DNA of 64,000 bases, from positions 14,294,046 through 14,358,045 of the forward strand of contig CM033393.1 of NCBI GenBank assembly GCA_019426215.1. The letters run 5' to 3'. The notes beneath the pieces were generated by a model. It saw only the letters and a list, made by a program, of their open reading frames with translations, did not search any database and was not told the origin of the DNA. Shown one piece after another: positions 1 through 9,512 of this stretch (position 1 is the stretch's first letter; the number at the start of each line of letters is the position of its first letter). The DNA is from Buddleja alternifolia (taxonomy: Eukaryota > Streptophyta > Magnoliopsida > Lamiales > Scrophulariaceae). Both the position numbers and the translations under genes were made by a program.

Positions 1-305
1 TGAAAGGAAAAAATTACTTCTCTAAGTATTTTGGAGGAATTCTTGAATTTAAAATCTTGATGAATAATCAAAAACTCAAGAACACTATATGAAAGAGAGA
101 GAGGAAGGATTTTTCTATGCAAGAGAAACAAAAAATTTTGTGTTCAAAAGTCATGTGATGTTGATCCCTACTAGTCCTATTTATAAGATTAGTTCTTCCA
201 ATTCTTTTCCATGTAGAACTCTTCTACATTAATTCTTTTCCTTGTAGGAGTACAAGACTAATTATTTTCTAAGTAAAATTCTTCTATTTTAGCTAGTTTC
301 CTCAT
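1..305. other. Unassigned flank left of element G1
   Basis: This is A+T-rich sequence with no convincing ORF. It resembles the middle of a copia-type LTR (runs of gagagagaggaagg, 'cctatttataag'), but neither end is in view and I could not match it to the other families here. Its last five bases, ctcat (301-305), are the presumed left TSD of G1. The right TSD cannot be checked because G1's other LTR is broken. Confidence 0.4.
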
Positions 306-1623
306 TGTTAACACCCGTAACAACACGATATCGACAAATAATAACGACTAAGTAAGATCGTCTCCACAGGGAAGGTTATCAAGTATTAAACAAAGTTTAT
401 CCTATTATTTCGACTATCGATTATCAAAGATGGGATTTTTAAACTAATTAAAAGCAAAACTTAATAAAAGCGGAATTAATTATAAATAATTGAAACAGAG
501 ATAATTAAAATGAATTATCAATTAATGAAAAGTCTAGGGATTAAGATTTCATCAAGGTATTTCTATGGATTATTGACTTTCAATGGATTATTATTCTTGC
601 TTAAATTAAAGACCCAATTTCCTTAAATACATGAATACTCTCCCGAGATCTTCATGAGTACCCACCTAAATTAATTAACGTCACTCCCATGTACAAAAAC
701 TAATTTAGATGAATCCATTGAGTTCTATGAATATTGTTTAACCAGTCTCATGCAAAATTACCAATATCCCTATTAAGCAATTTACACATGTCTATTAAAT
801 CTGAACCAATAAATTAATTCACTTCCCGATACTTCTTAGTTCATCTTAAATCATGCAATTGGTGATCAAGCAATTACAAGCATTAAACACTCATTAATAG
901 ATAAACAAAATAAAAATCAAATCCATGAATCATCAATAATCCAAATTAATATGCAAGACTACATCTTAAACCCTGGAAAATTATTTAGCTACACATAATT
1001 AAACAAGAAGAAGAAATAATTTGCATAAAATTAAGAAATCTCATGTGTTAACAATGGTGGAGAAATAATAAAGAACAATTGGCGAAGAAGAAGAATTCAA
1101 GAAAAATCAAGAAGAGTCCTTATGTTGATGGCAAGAATCAAGATTTCTCTTTCTTGTCTTCAAAAGCTTCCTTTTCTTTCTCTCCTCAAAGAAAAATAAA
1201 AGCTGATATTTTTTTTCGACTTCTTATACTTATATAAGATTTCTAACTACAAAAAGCCCAACAAAAAGACCAAAATTTGAGCCCAGCCAAAATATCTGAA
1301 ACCTGCGCACTGCACAGTGGTGCTGAATATTGGCACCACTGTGCCAATTCTGCTGTCCATTTTTTCTTCAACTCAACTCTTTTCGTTTGGACTCTTATTT
1401 TCTCCTCTTTAAGTCTCATAGTTGACTTCTTCACTTTGCTTAGAAATCCCTTCATTTACTCGCCAAATCAATCGTCCTTTGCCTATAAAAGCATTTAAAC
1501 GACTTAGAAGCAAAAATACGCAAATACAAATAAAAACAACTAAAAAAATCAACTCAATGTATGAATTCAAGACAAATGTGAGGTAAAAACTTACTAAATC
1601 AATGTTACTTTTAAGACCTAACA
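306..1623 (-). repeat. 3' LTR of G1 (1318 bp)
   Basis: The ends are inverted (tgttaaca at 306, cctaaca at 1623), as TG...CA LTRs require. The left 56 bases recur at 11211-11266 next to the PBS, which identifies the LTR edge. The right end abuts a polypurine tract. No coding ORF is present. Divergence between the two LTRs cannot be measured because the other copy is truncated. Confidence 0.8.
1224..1346 (-). promoter_or_regulatory. Predicted G1 LTR promoter: TATA-like box with two palindromes upstream
   Basis: On the minus strand a TATA-like stretch lies at about 1226-1238. Roughly 75-110 bp upstream of it are two near-palindromes, gcacagtggtgc (1312-1323) and gcaccactgtgc (1333-1344), with centres 21 bp apart. 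The same type of palindrome pair recurs inside the element at 4644-4676. The promoter role is inferred from position only. Confidence 0.45.
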
Positions 1624-1639
1624 AACACCCCACACTTAG
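1624..1639 (-). other. Polypurine tract of G1
   Basis: Read on the minus strand this is a purine-rich run containing aagtgtggggtg directly before the 3' LTR, the expected site for plus-strand DNA priming. Two similar runs sit deeper in the element (near 4356-4367 and 4396-4409) and may be extra or relict tracts. Confidence 0.7.
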
Positions 1640-1917
1640 CCTTTTACTCGTCCTCGAGTAAATCTAAAACAAGCAAAGAAAAGAACAACCAAACAAAATA
1701 ACACTACTTTCGTAGGGAACACGATTGCACTTAGCACGTGCAACAAGTCGTTAAACCCCTAGGTTTCTCCTAGTGGACGAGTTTTGTCTCGTGAGGGTTT
1801 GCAGTGAATATACCCACAAAATTCTAGACATGTACTTAATTGTATCATTGTTTCTCAACTTAGCAACAAGCCACAACAATTGGACATCCCCACAATTATC
1901 ATACAAGATCTAACATG
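1640..1917 (-). other. G1 3' non-coding region, distal part
   Basis: No gene is visible. The stretch includes 'tcctcgagta', typical of sequence around gypsy polypurine tracts, and ends at the target site of solo LTR S1. Confidence 0.5.
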
Positions 1918-1922
1918 AACGC

Positions 1923-3563
1923 TGACACGAAAAATTCTTACGTGTATTAAACAGCAAGTGGACTGGTCGTGTGTAGTAATAAAGTGGACAATAAAGTCCA
2001 GGTTGTCGAACCTCAAGGACTTGTATTTTAGTTTATGATTTTAAAGCAATTGAAGAACTTAAACTAAAACAAGAATTAACTAAAATATTATGGAAATAAG
2101 ATATAAGAAACAAGATGTCGAAATCAAGATAGCTATGAAAGAGAGCAACTAAGACACATGTGTTGGCATAAATTAATCAATTTTCATTATAAACATGTTC
2201 TCATATTATTAGACTAATGTTGCTTTGGTGGAAAAAACCTTAAATAATTACTACCCGATGTCTCGGCTGTAATAATCCTATGATTAATTGATGGTTCTCT
2301 AGATATGTCTATCCGAGAATCTAACCAACAATCATGCATTCAAGTTCTAGAATTTCCCCGGATTAATCCGGCTAACTGCACCCGGGAATCTCTACCTATC
2401 TCTAGGGGCAATTCCCTATTTTTTACGGATTATGTGATGATCCTCTTTGCACCTTAAATTACCTTCTCTCGAACGAATAATTTAAGCAATAAATCATGCA
2501 TATGGTAGCTAAGCATATGATGCATTCAAACAAGATCAAGACACAAAACAACAATAGAATTAATATGAAAAACACAATTTATAACTCAATTATCATAATT
2601 TAGCCTCAACATGGCCTTAGTTCGAAGAATCTATTTCATCATAAAAGATAAAAGATAGGAACTTAAATTAAGATTCATATTCATAGACAAAAACAAATCT
2701 AAATCTAAGAAACTCCCTCGTATTTTTGATGGTTGAACTTCGATCTTCATTTTTTCCATGCTTCTTGATTTCTTCACCTTCAAAGGTTCTTGATAATCTT
2801 CATAACTAATCTAAAGATGATGAAGATGATGATAGGATGTGTTTAGGCTCCCCCAATGGGGAATGTGTTTTCAAGTGTGTTTTTAGGATGGCATCCAATC
2901 CTCCTTTTATAGCCAAAAAAATTCACCAACCAAGAACATGTGCTTCCATTCTCTTTTCTTTCCACCTACCATTCTCTTGCTTTCCATCTACCAAGAATGT
3001 GAACTACCATTCTCTTGTTTTCCAGCTACCATTCTCTTACTTTCCTCCTACCAAGAATGTGAACTACCATTCTCTTGTTTTCCACCTACTAAGAATGGGA
3101 GCTGCCACTTTCGTGTTTTTCAGCGCAGGGGTAGTGTTTTATTCATAAACTTCTCCACAGACCTCCGAATTGGATGATTCAAATCCTCATGTAAAGATAA
3201 GACATAGATCGAAAACTTTGTAGAAGGACACTTCATCAAATTCGGTCTCTAAATTTATCCAAATGGCGTTCCAACGTGGAGATTGTTTCTGATTTGGCGC
3301 CCAGGTGTGCGGAAATGGTACTAAAACATGATCTTGGCTAACTCCAACTTATTTCTTACTTGTTTGGTCGTGGAGGTGTGAAGCATCTTGGCCTAAACTT
3401 GTTTTATACGTCATTTTTCAGCCCGTTCTTCGATTGTATCCATTTAAGGTCTGAAATCACTTAATACACGAATTAAATGCACATGTGGAAAGAATCAAGC
3501 GATAAATGAACCTAAAACATAAACGGAAAGGGGCTTAAAAACACGTAAAAACGACTCCTATCA
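1923..3563 (-). mobile_element. S1: solo LTR of the G2 gypsy family (1641 bp)
   Basis: An exact 5-bp TSD, aacgc, flanks it (1918-1922 and 3564-3568). Reverse-complemented, it begins tgatagg and ends gtgtca, like the 5' LTR of G2 (58804-60159) and like S2. Shared blocks include the stretch around 'cggctgtaataatccta' and the terminal 'gtccactttattactac' region. It has no PBS, polypurine tract or internal part, so it is a solo LTR left by recombination between the two LTRs of an element inserted in G1. Small ORFs inside it (for example at 2837-3177) follow the repeat array and are not genes. Confidence 0.9.
2905..3101 (-). repeat. S1 LTR: 22-bp and 16-bp unit array upstream of a TATA box
   Basis: Five 22-bp units (starts 2944, 2966, 3004, 3026, 3064) of the type ctaccattctcttg plus eight variable bases alternate with three 16-bp units of the type ctaccaagaatgtgaa (2988, 3048, 3086). 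The array ends about 33 bp upstream, on the minus strand, of a TATAAAA box at 2911-2905. In sister LTRs the same place holds a GC-rich array of the same 22-bp period. Confidence 0.8.
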
Positions 3564-3568
3564 AACGC

Positions 3569-4944
3569 ACAAATTACTATCTTCCACAATATAAACACTT
3601 TTGTTCAAAGTCAACACACTAATTCAAACCAAGTTTAATTAAAATATGCATCCACGTGAAAAGATGAATTCTAGCAAGGGAAATTTCTCAGCTACATCAA
3701 GCAAACACAAACATTCTTCATATCACACTCTTTCATTTCCTTCTTTCACTTAACACTCATTAACCTCTGCAATGTTTTGTTCTTTTAGGCTTTCTATGAC
3801 ACTCATTTAACGAGTTTTAGGTCAATGACTCTCAAACCAGACGGTCTTAAGGCATTAAGTGTCAAGACACCCCAAAGAGCTTAATCACTCGAGTGACAAA
3901 GGCCACAGAACAAAGCTAGGTTTTTATTCACTCAATATCAAGGCATTTATTCAATTCATTGCCATTGAAGCTCTTTTTCCCTTTTTTTTTCTTTCTTTCT
4001 TTTTTTTCTTTTTTTTCATTTTCTAGCATTTTTTTCATTTTCTTTTGTTTCTTCAACTTTCCTCACAATTTCATAATATATCAAAAAACTTTGTAATTTC
4101 TTTATCTCACCGGTCAACTCCCTTTACTAAAACTCGTGTGCAGTGTGCAAGGATGCATGTCAAATTTCACAAAATTTAGAAAAAATGAGTAACTTGCATA
4201 AAGTATCCATATTACAGAAAATAGGTCTATTTGTTCATTTCAATCTATAGTTCTAATGTGGGAACTAAAGTGTTGCAAACAAGTCACCAAATCAATCACC
4301 AATTCAACAAAAATATGTACATGTCCTTTCTTTCACCAATTTTCTCGATCACACCACCCCACACTTGAATCCTTCAACAATATAAACACGCACACACCCC
4401 ACACTTAAGACATGACATTGTCCTCAATGGACTCACACATAAGTATAGGCATAAGCGTAATCATACTGAAATAAAACAAGAGGATGAACGAGAGACTCCC
4501 CTACGGATATGCATGAAGGCCCTGGAGTCGATAGGGTGGTGCTCATGTGGAAGAAGGTGGTGGTGGATCGAGCGGGGGTTACGTCATTTTTTAAGGATTG
4601 ACTATTTGATTGATTTTGACTTCTTTTTTTTTTTTTTGAAATTGCACGACTGTGCTGGAATGTGGCACAGTGGTGCCAAATCTCTTGTAATTACTCAAAC
4701 AACCAAAAATATGAGTTCTCAATGTGCCACTATGGTGCCAAATTGCCTATTTTAGTAAACCTTGGTAAGGACCTGAAAGCATATATAAAAAATATTACAG
4801 AGGCACTAGATAAACAAGAAAATACGAGCAAAACTTAACGAAAACAAAGATAAAATAAAGACAATGAAACTCAAATGAAAACAAAATTAAAGAAACCCTT
4901 GGGTTGCCTCCCAAGCAGCGCTTATTTAAAGTCATTAGCTCTAC
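3569..4944 (-). other. G1 3' non-coding region, proximal part
   Basis: No coding capacity is visible. It contains a T-rich stretch (about 3979-4044), two polypurine-like runs (4356-4367, 4396-4409), near-palindromes gcacgactgtgc (4644-4655) and gcacagtggtgc (4665-4676) with centres 21 bp apart, a looser copy at 4723-4740, a T-run just before 4638, and a hairpin at 4898-4915 (cttggg, 6-base loop, cccaag). I recognise the lettering around the hairpin (ttgggaggcaacccaa on the minus strand) as common downstream of pol in plant gypsy elements. Confidence 0.6.
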
Positions 4945-5466
4945 TTAACCGAAATCAATGTTAGGGTCAGTGAGGGAAATCGTTTCCCCTCGAGGAATAT
5001 CATCGTCTACAAAACAAAAAGCATGGTTAATCCTTTTCATATCAAACATTTTCCAACCTATTCCCTCTTTCTTCCATTGCAATTCATTAAGACATAGGTC
5101 CAATTCAGGTGTAAAAAGTGTAGTGTTTACGATAACAGGTAAAAATTCATTGTTGCCAAGAAGAGCGTACCTAAGATATGGAGGGAGAGGTTTAAGTTTT
5201 ACCTTCGGTGTGTCGGTATATGACTCTGATAGATCTCGTTTACCTTGAGGAATTTCTTCTTTGATGGCCTCTCCAAACACATCCACCGAATAGCATTTTT
5301 CTTCAAAAGATGGAGACTACATCACTTTATTTAAGTTGAACTCCACCTTTTCGTCTTCGATGTTCAACGCTAGCTTGCCAGCACGCACGTCGATGAAGAT
5401 TCCCGCGGTAGCAAGAAATGGTCTTCCAAGGATGATTGGTGTTTTCGAATCTTCATCCATCTCAAG
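4945..5466 (-). pseudogene. G1 protease C-terminus and pro-RT linker
   Basis: On the minus strand the region begins at the S3 insertion with the retropepsin C-terminal motif IILGRPFLATAG, then a linker with a K-x-L-P-P-Y-L-R-Y motif and an I-G-W...D-M-K-x-I motif. G2 has the same landmarks at 62760-62940. One in-frame TAG lies near 5320. The open frame then stops at 4945, where the RT should begin, and no RT motif follows. I infer a large deletion or a deliberately short, non-autonomous element. The first half of the protease is at 9150-9496, beyond S3. Confidence 0.7.
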
Positions 5467-5677
5467 TGTTAGGAATTTCATGTTAGATGTTTTGATGATG
5501 ACAATTAGGACTTTATGTTAGACCCCAAAATATGTAAGTTTTATTTTAGTAGAAATCATGTACAAGTTTTGAAGCGTTAGATTTGTTATAGGCTTTATAG
5601 GTTTTGTTTTGTTTTTATTCTAGATTGTTAGGCTAAGGAACGTCTGATAATTTCTGAGTGAGTTTATCAGTAGTAAA

Positions 5678-5717
5678 GTTTGAAGACTCAAGCGCCTGAA
5701 GTCTGAATGAAGATGAA
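5678..5717 (+). repeat. Donor of the inverted 40-bp spacer in the S3 array
   Basis: The reverse complement of this 40-bp stretch is found at the end of each of the four full units (first copy 6250-6289). The bases that follow it, gtctc (5718-5722), complement the gagac or aagac found just before each spacer, giving a 5-base microhomology for a strand switch. Confidence 0.85.
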
Positions 5718-5758
5718 GTCTCCAAGCGTCCAAATGACCAGCTATATCAAGCGTCACC

Positions 5759-8373
5759 TTATAGGACAGAAGTAATTCAAGGACGGACAAGCGTCTATCA
5801 ATGACTGATTTCAACTGAATCTATTTTTAAGTCCGGAAGGAGTTTAATGCAAATATTCTCAACGCATTAAGTGCCAATGGGCATTTAATTCAAATGCATT
5901 AAATGCTAATAAGAGCATTAAATGTGATAAGCACTTTCAGACGTACGGAGAAGCCACCCTATTGGACTGTCAACTATTCATAGAATGCAGTACCAACTTT
6001 TGTGCAACAGATTTTCAGGAAAAAGGACAAAAGTTGTTCACTCGCGGAAGTGAGAGACACGCGCCTGCGCATGTGTCAAACGGACACTTTCTCCAAGAAT
6101 GCCTATAAATAGGACTTAAACAACAAGCCATATATACAATCAATTTCAAAGTCAAATTGCTGTTGCATTGAAGTCTCATTCCTTAAACTTTCAGAAAAGC
6201 CAGAATATTCAAGAAAACATTCTCTTTGCTTTTCTTCCATTCCTAAGACTTCATCTTCATTCAGACTTCGGGCGCTTGAGTCTTCAAACTTATAGGACAG
6301 AAGTAATTCAAGGACGGACAAGTGTCTATCAATGACTGATTTTAACTGAATCTATTTTTAAGTCCGGAAGGAGTTTAATGCAAATATTCTCAACGCATTA
6401 AGTGCCAATGGGCATTTAATTCAAATGCATTAAATGCTAATAAGAGCATTAAATGTGATAAGCACTTTCAGACGTACGGAGAAGCCACCCTATTGGACTG
6501 TCAACTATTCATAGAATGCAGCACCAACTTTTGTGCAACAGATTTTCAGGAAAAAGGACAAAAGTTGTTCACTCGCGGAAGTGAGAGACACGCGCCTGCG
6601 CATGTGTCAAACGGACACTTTCTCCAAGAATGCCTATAAATAGGACTTAAACAACAAGCCATATATACAATCAATTTCAAAGCCAAATTGCTGTTGCATT
6701 GAAGTCTCATTCCTTAAACTTTCAGAAAAGCGAGAATATTCAAGAAAACATTCTCTTTGCTTTTCTTCCATTCCTGAGACTTCATCTTCATTCAGACTTC
6801 AGGCGCTTGAGTCTTCAAACTTATAGGACAGAAGTAATTCAAGGACGGACAAGCGTCTTTCAATGACTGATTTCAACTGAATCTATTTTTAAGTCCGGAA
6901 GGAGTTTAATGCAAATATTCTCAACGCATTAAGTGCCAATGGGCATTTAATTCAAATGCATTAAATGCTAATAAGAGCATTAAATGTGATAAGCACTTTC
7001 AGACGTACAGAGAAGCCACCCTATTGGACTGTCAACTATTCATAGAATGCAGCACCAACTTTTGTGCAACAGATTTTCAGGAAAAAGGACAAAAGTTGTT
7101 CACTCGCGGAAGTGAGAGACACGCGCCTGCGCATGTGTCAAACGGACACTTTCTCCAAGAATGCCTATAAATAGGACTTAAACAACAAGCCATATATACA
7201 TTCAATTTCAAAGCCAAATTGCTGTTGCATTGAAGTCTCATTCCTTAAACTTTCAGAAAAGCGAGAATATTCAAGAAAACATTCTCTTTGCTTTTCTTCC
7301 ATTCCTGAGACTTCATCTTCATTCAGACTTCGGGCGCTTGAGTCTTCAAACTTATAGGACAGAAGTAATTCAAGGACGGACAAGCGTCTATCAATGACTG
7401 ATTTCAACTGAATCAATTTTTAAGTCCGGAAGGAGTTTAATGCAAATATTCTCAACGCATTAAGTGCCAATGGGCATTTAATTCAAATGCATTAAATGCT
7501 AATAAGAGCATTAAATGTGATAAGCACTTTCAGACGTACGGAGAAGCCACCCTATTGGACTGTCAACTATTCATAGAATGCAGCACCAACTTTTGTGCAA
7601 CAGATTTTCAGGAAAAAGGACAAAAGTTGTTCACTCGCGGAAGTGAGAGACACGCGCCAGCGCATGTGTCAAACGGACACTTTCTCCAAGAATGCCTATA
7701 AATAGGACTTAAACAACAAGCCATATATACAATCAATTTCAAAGCCAAATTGCTATTGCATTGAAGTCTCATTCCTTAAACTTTCAGAAAAGCCAGAATA
7801 TTCAAGAAAACATTCTCTTTGCTTTTCTTCCATTCCTGAGACTTCATCTTCTTTCAGACTTCAGGCGCTTGAGTCTTCAAACTTATAGGACAGAAGTAAT
7901 TCAAGGACGGACAAGCGTCTATCAATGACTGATTTCAACTGAATCTATTTTTAAGTCCGGAAGGAGTTTAATGCAAATATTCTCAACGCATTAAGTGCCA
8001 ATGGGCATTTAATTCAAATGAATTAAATGCTAATAAGAGCATTAAATGTGATAAGCACTTTCAGACGTACGGAGAAGCCACCCTATTGGACTGTCAACTA
8101 TTCATAGAATGCAGCACCAACTTTTGTGCAACAGATTTTCAGGAAAAAGGACAAAAGTTGTTCACTCGCGGAAGTGAGAGACACGCGTCTGCGCATGTGT
8201 CAAACGGACACTTTCTCCAAGAATGCCTATAAATAGGACTTAAACAACAAGCCATATATACAATCAATTTCAAAGCCAAATTGCTGTTGCATTGAAGTCT
8301 CATTCCTTAAACTTTCAGAAAAGCCAGAATATTCAAGAAAACATTCTCTTTGCTTTTCTTCCATTCCTGAGAC
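5759..8373 (+). repeat. Tandem array, 531-bp period, four full units plus one 491-bp partial
   Basis: Units start at 5759, 6290, 6821, 7352 and 7883. A landmark, aagtccggaagg, lies at 5829, 6360, 6891, 7422 and 7953, exactly 531 bp apart with no indel. Each full unit is 491 bp of LTR sequence plus a 40-bp spacer that is the inverted copy of 5678-5717. The last unit lacks the spacer and runs into ordinary LTR sequence (agtcaaccaatatc) at 8374. Units differ by only a few substitutions, such as g/a in the spacer at ttc(g/a)ggcg, so the expansion is recent or homogenised. The array covers most of U3 and the TATA region. Confidence 0.95.
6104..8235 (+). promoter_or_regulatory. Five tandem copies of the SIRE LTR TATA box
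   Basis: TATAAATA occurs at 6104, 6635, 7166, 7697 and 8228, once per repeat unit, always in the context gcctataaatagg. SIRE1 has one such box per LTR (14460, 26907) in the same relative place, which supports its being the LTR core promoter. Activity is not known. Confidence 0.6.
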
Positions 8374-9070
8374 AGTCAACCAATATCTCAAACATTCTTT
8401 TCGAAGAAACCACATTACTATTGAGATATTTCCAGTGGTTTGAACTTCATCAGAATCAAACAAACCGTTTAGAAAATCCCATCCAAGCCTCGCGATCTGT
8501 GTGAAGTCGAAGTTGGATACTTGCATTATTTCTAGATGAAAGAAGCAAGGGGATTGAAGTGATTTGGAGCAGAAATCTGTGTGATCAAGGAGCTCAAGTA
8601 ATTGACATCTATCTCTCCCTAATTTGTAGAAGATTCTATGTGATTCTTTGAGAATCATTTTAGTGGATTGCCTCCGAGTGATAAAGGAGAAGAAGGACGT
8701 AGTTGGGATTACACCACCCAACGAACCTTACAAATATTGTGTCTTTTACTTTATAGTCAAATCTCATATCTATCATCTCATGGCATAAATTGATTAAGTA
8801 AAACACAATCAAACGCTAAGCAACTAAGAAACAACTTGTGACGCTAAAGATTTCCAAAAGAGAAGACTCTAAAATTATTCCGCTGTGCTAACACTGATTA
8901 AAGAATTGAACGCTTAAACCTACTTGGTTAAAGTCGAATCTTGAAGTCTAAGTTAACTTTCTAAAAACAGTCTTCATCAGACGCTTAGCCTAAGCGTCTA
9001 TATTTCATGTAAACGCTCAGTCAAGCGTCTACATTTCAAGCGTCCAAAACTATTTTAATACGAAACTTTT

Positions 9071-9124
9071 TGAAGTCGAAAAGGACTTCAGGGTCTATTC
9101 AACCCCCCCCCCCCTTCTAGACCC
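9071..9124 (+). other. S3 U5 double hairpin with a 12-C loop
   Basis: The first hairpin is tgaagtc, six-base loop, gacttca (9071-9090). It is followed at once by gggtcta (9091-9097) pairing with tagaccc (9118-9124) around a loop that holds 12 consecutive C (9103-9114). The outer pairing is kept in SIRE1 and SIRE2 LTRs while the C-run length differs. Confidence 0.6.
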
Positions 9125-9149
9125 TTTCGTATGCCACTTGGGATCAACA

Positions 9150-9496
9150 TCAAGCACCACGAAGTCACATGAGATGTAGAACTTGTCCACTTTAACAAAC
9201 ACATCTTTAATTATCCCCATGGGGCGCCTTACACTCCTATCTGCCAATTGCAAGGACATATTTGTGTGTTTGAGCTTTTGAAATCCTAGCTTTCTACAAA
9301 TTGAATAAGGCATTAGACTAACACTAGCTCCTATATCACAAAGTGCCTTATCAAATTGAAATTTACCAATAGTGCAAGGAAGTGAAAAACTCCCTGGATC
9401 CCTTAGCTTTGGAGGAATGTTTCGTTGGATTATGGCACTGCATTCTTCATTCAACGAGATGGTTTCCACATCTTCCAATTTTTTTCTATTGCTCAA
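9150..9496 (-). pseudogene. G1 protease N-terminal half
   Basis: Read on minus, this gives the region before and through the retropepsin active site: an L-x-x-P-G-S-F-S-L-P-C-T-I-G stretch, then C-D-I-G-A-S with the catalytic Asp present, then L-Q-L-A-D-R-S and a V-V-L-D-V-D stretch where S3 cuts in. G2 shows the same order at 62030-62360 (active site C-D-S-G-A-S). It is broken by the S3 insertion and separated from gag by stops. The role in the ancestor would be cleavage of the Gag-Pol polyprotein. Confidence 0.8.
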
Positions 9497-9512
9497 CAGC
9501 TCTTTGAGAAAC

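Larger units (their letters stand above)
5467..9149 (+). mobile_element. S3: solo SIRE-like copia LTR with internal expansion (3683 bp)
   Basis: It starts tgttaggaatttcatgttag, as both SIRE1 LTRs do, and ends with the family U5 (hairpin, poly(C) run, ttctagaccctttcgtatgcc, cacttggga). An exact 5-bp TSD, tcaag, flanks it (5462-5466 and 9150-9154). It lies inside the G1 protease gene. Subtracting four extra 531-bp units gives 1559 bp, close to the 1506-bp LTRs of SIRE1, so one normal LTR has been expanded internally. There is no internal element sequence. ORFs within it (for example 8227-8721 on minus) come from the repeats and are not genes. Confidence 0.93.

Noticed and set aside
1243..1633. 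Small ORFs on both strands in the G1 LTR
   Set aside because: They overlap each other, have no family resemblance and lie in a non-coding LTR.
2837..3177. Two overlapping ORFs with repeated F-S-C-F-P type words
   Set aside because: They are translations of the 22/16-bp array in solo LTR S1; the repeat period, not coding, creates them.
306..3563. 306-1623 and 1923-3563 as the LTR pair of one small element
   Set aside because: Their ends and interiors differ, and the second has its own TSD (aacgc).
6103..8721. Repeated minus-strand ORFs with near-identical proteins
   Set aside because: They follow the 531-bp units of S3 and run against LTR orientation through the promoter. No protein family is recognisable.
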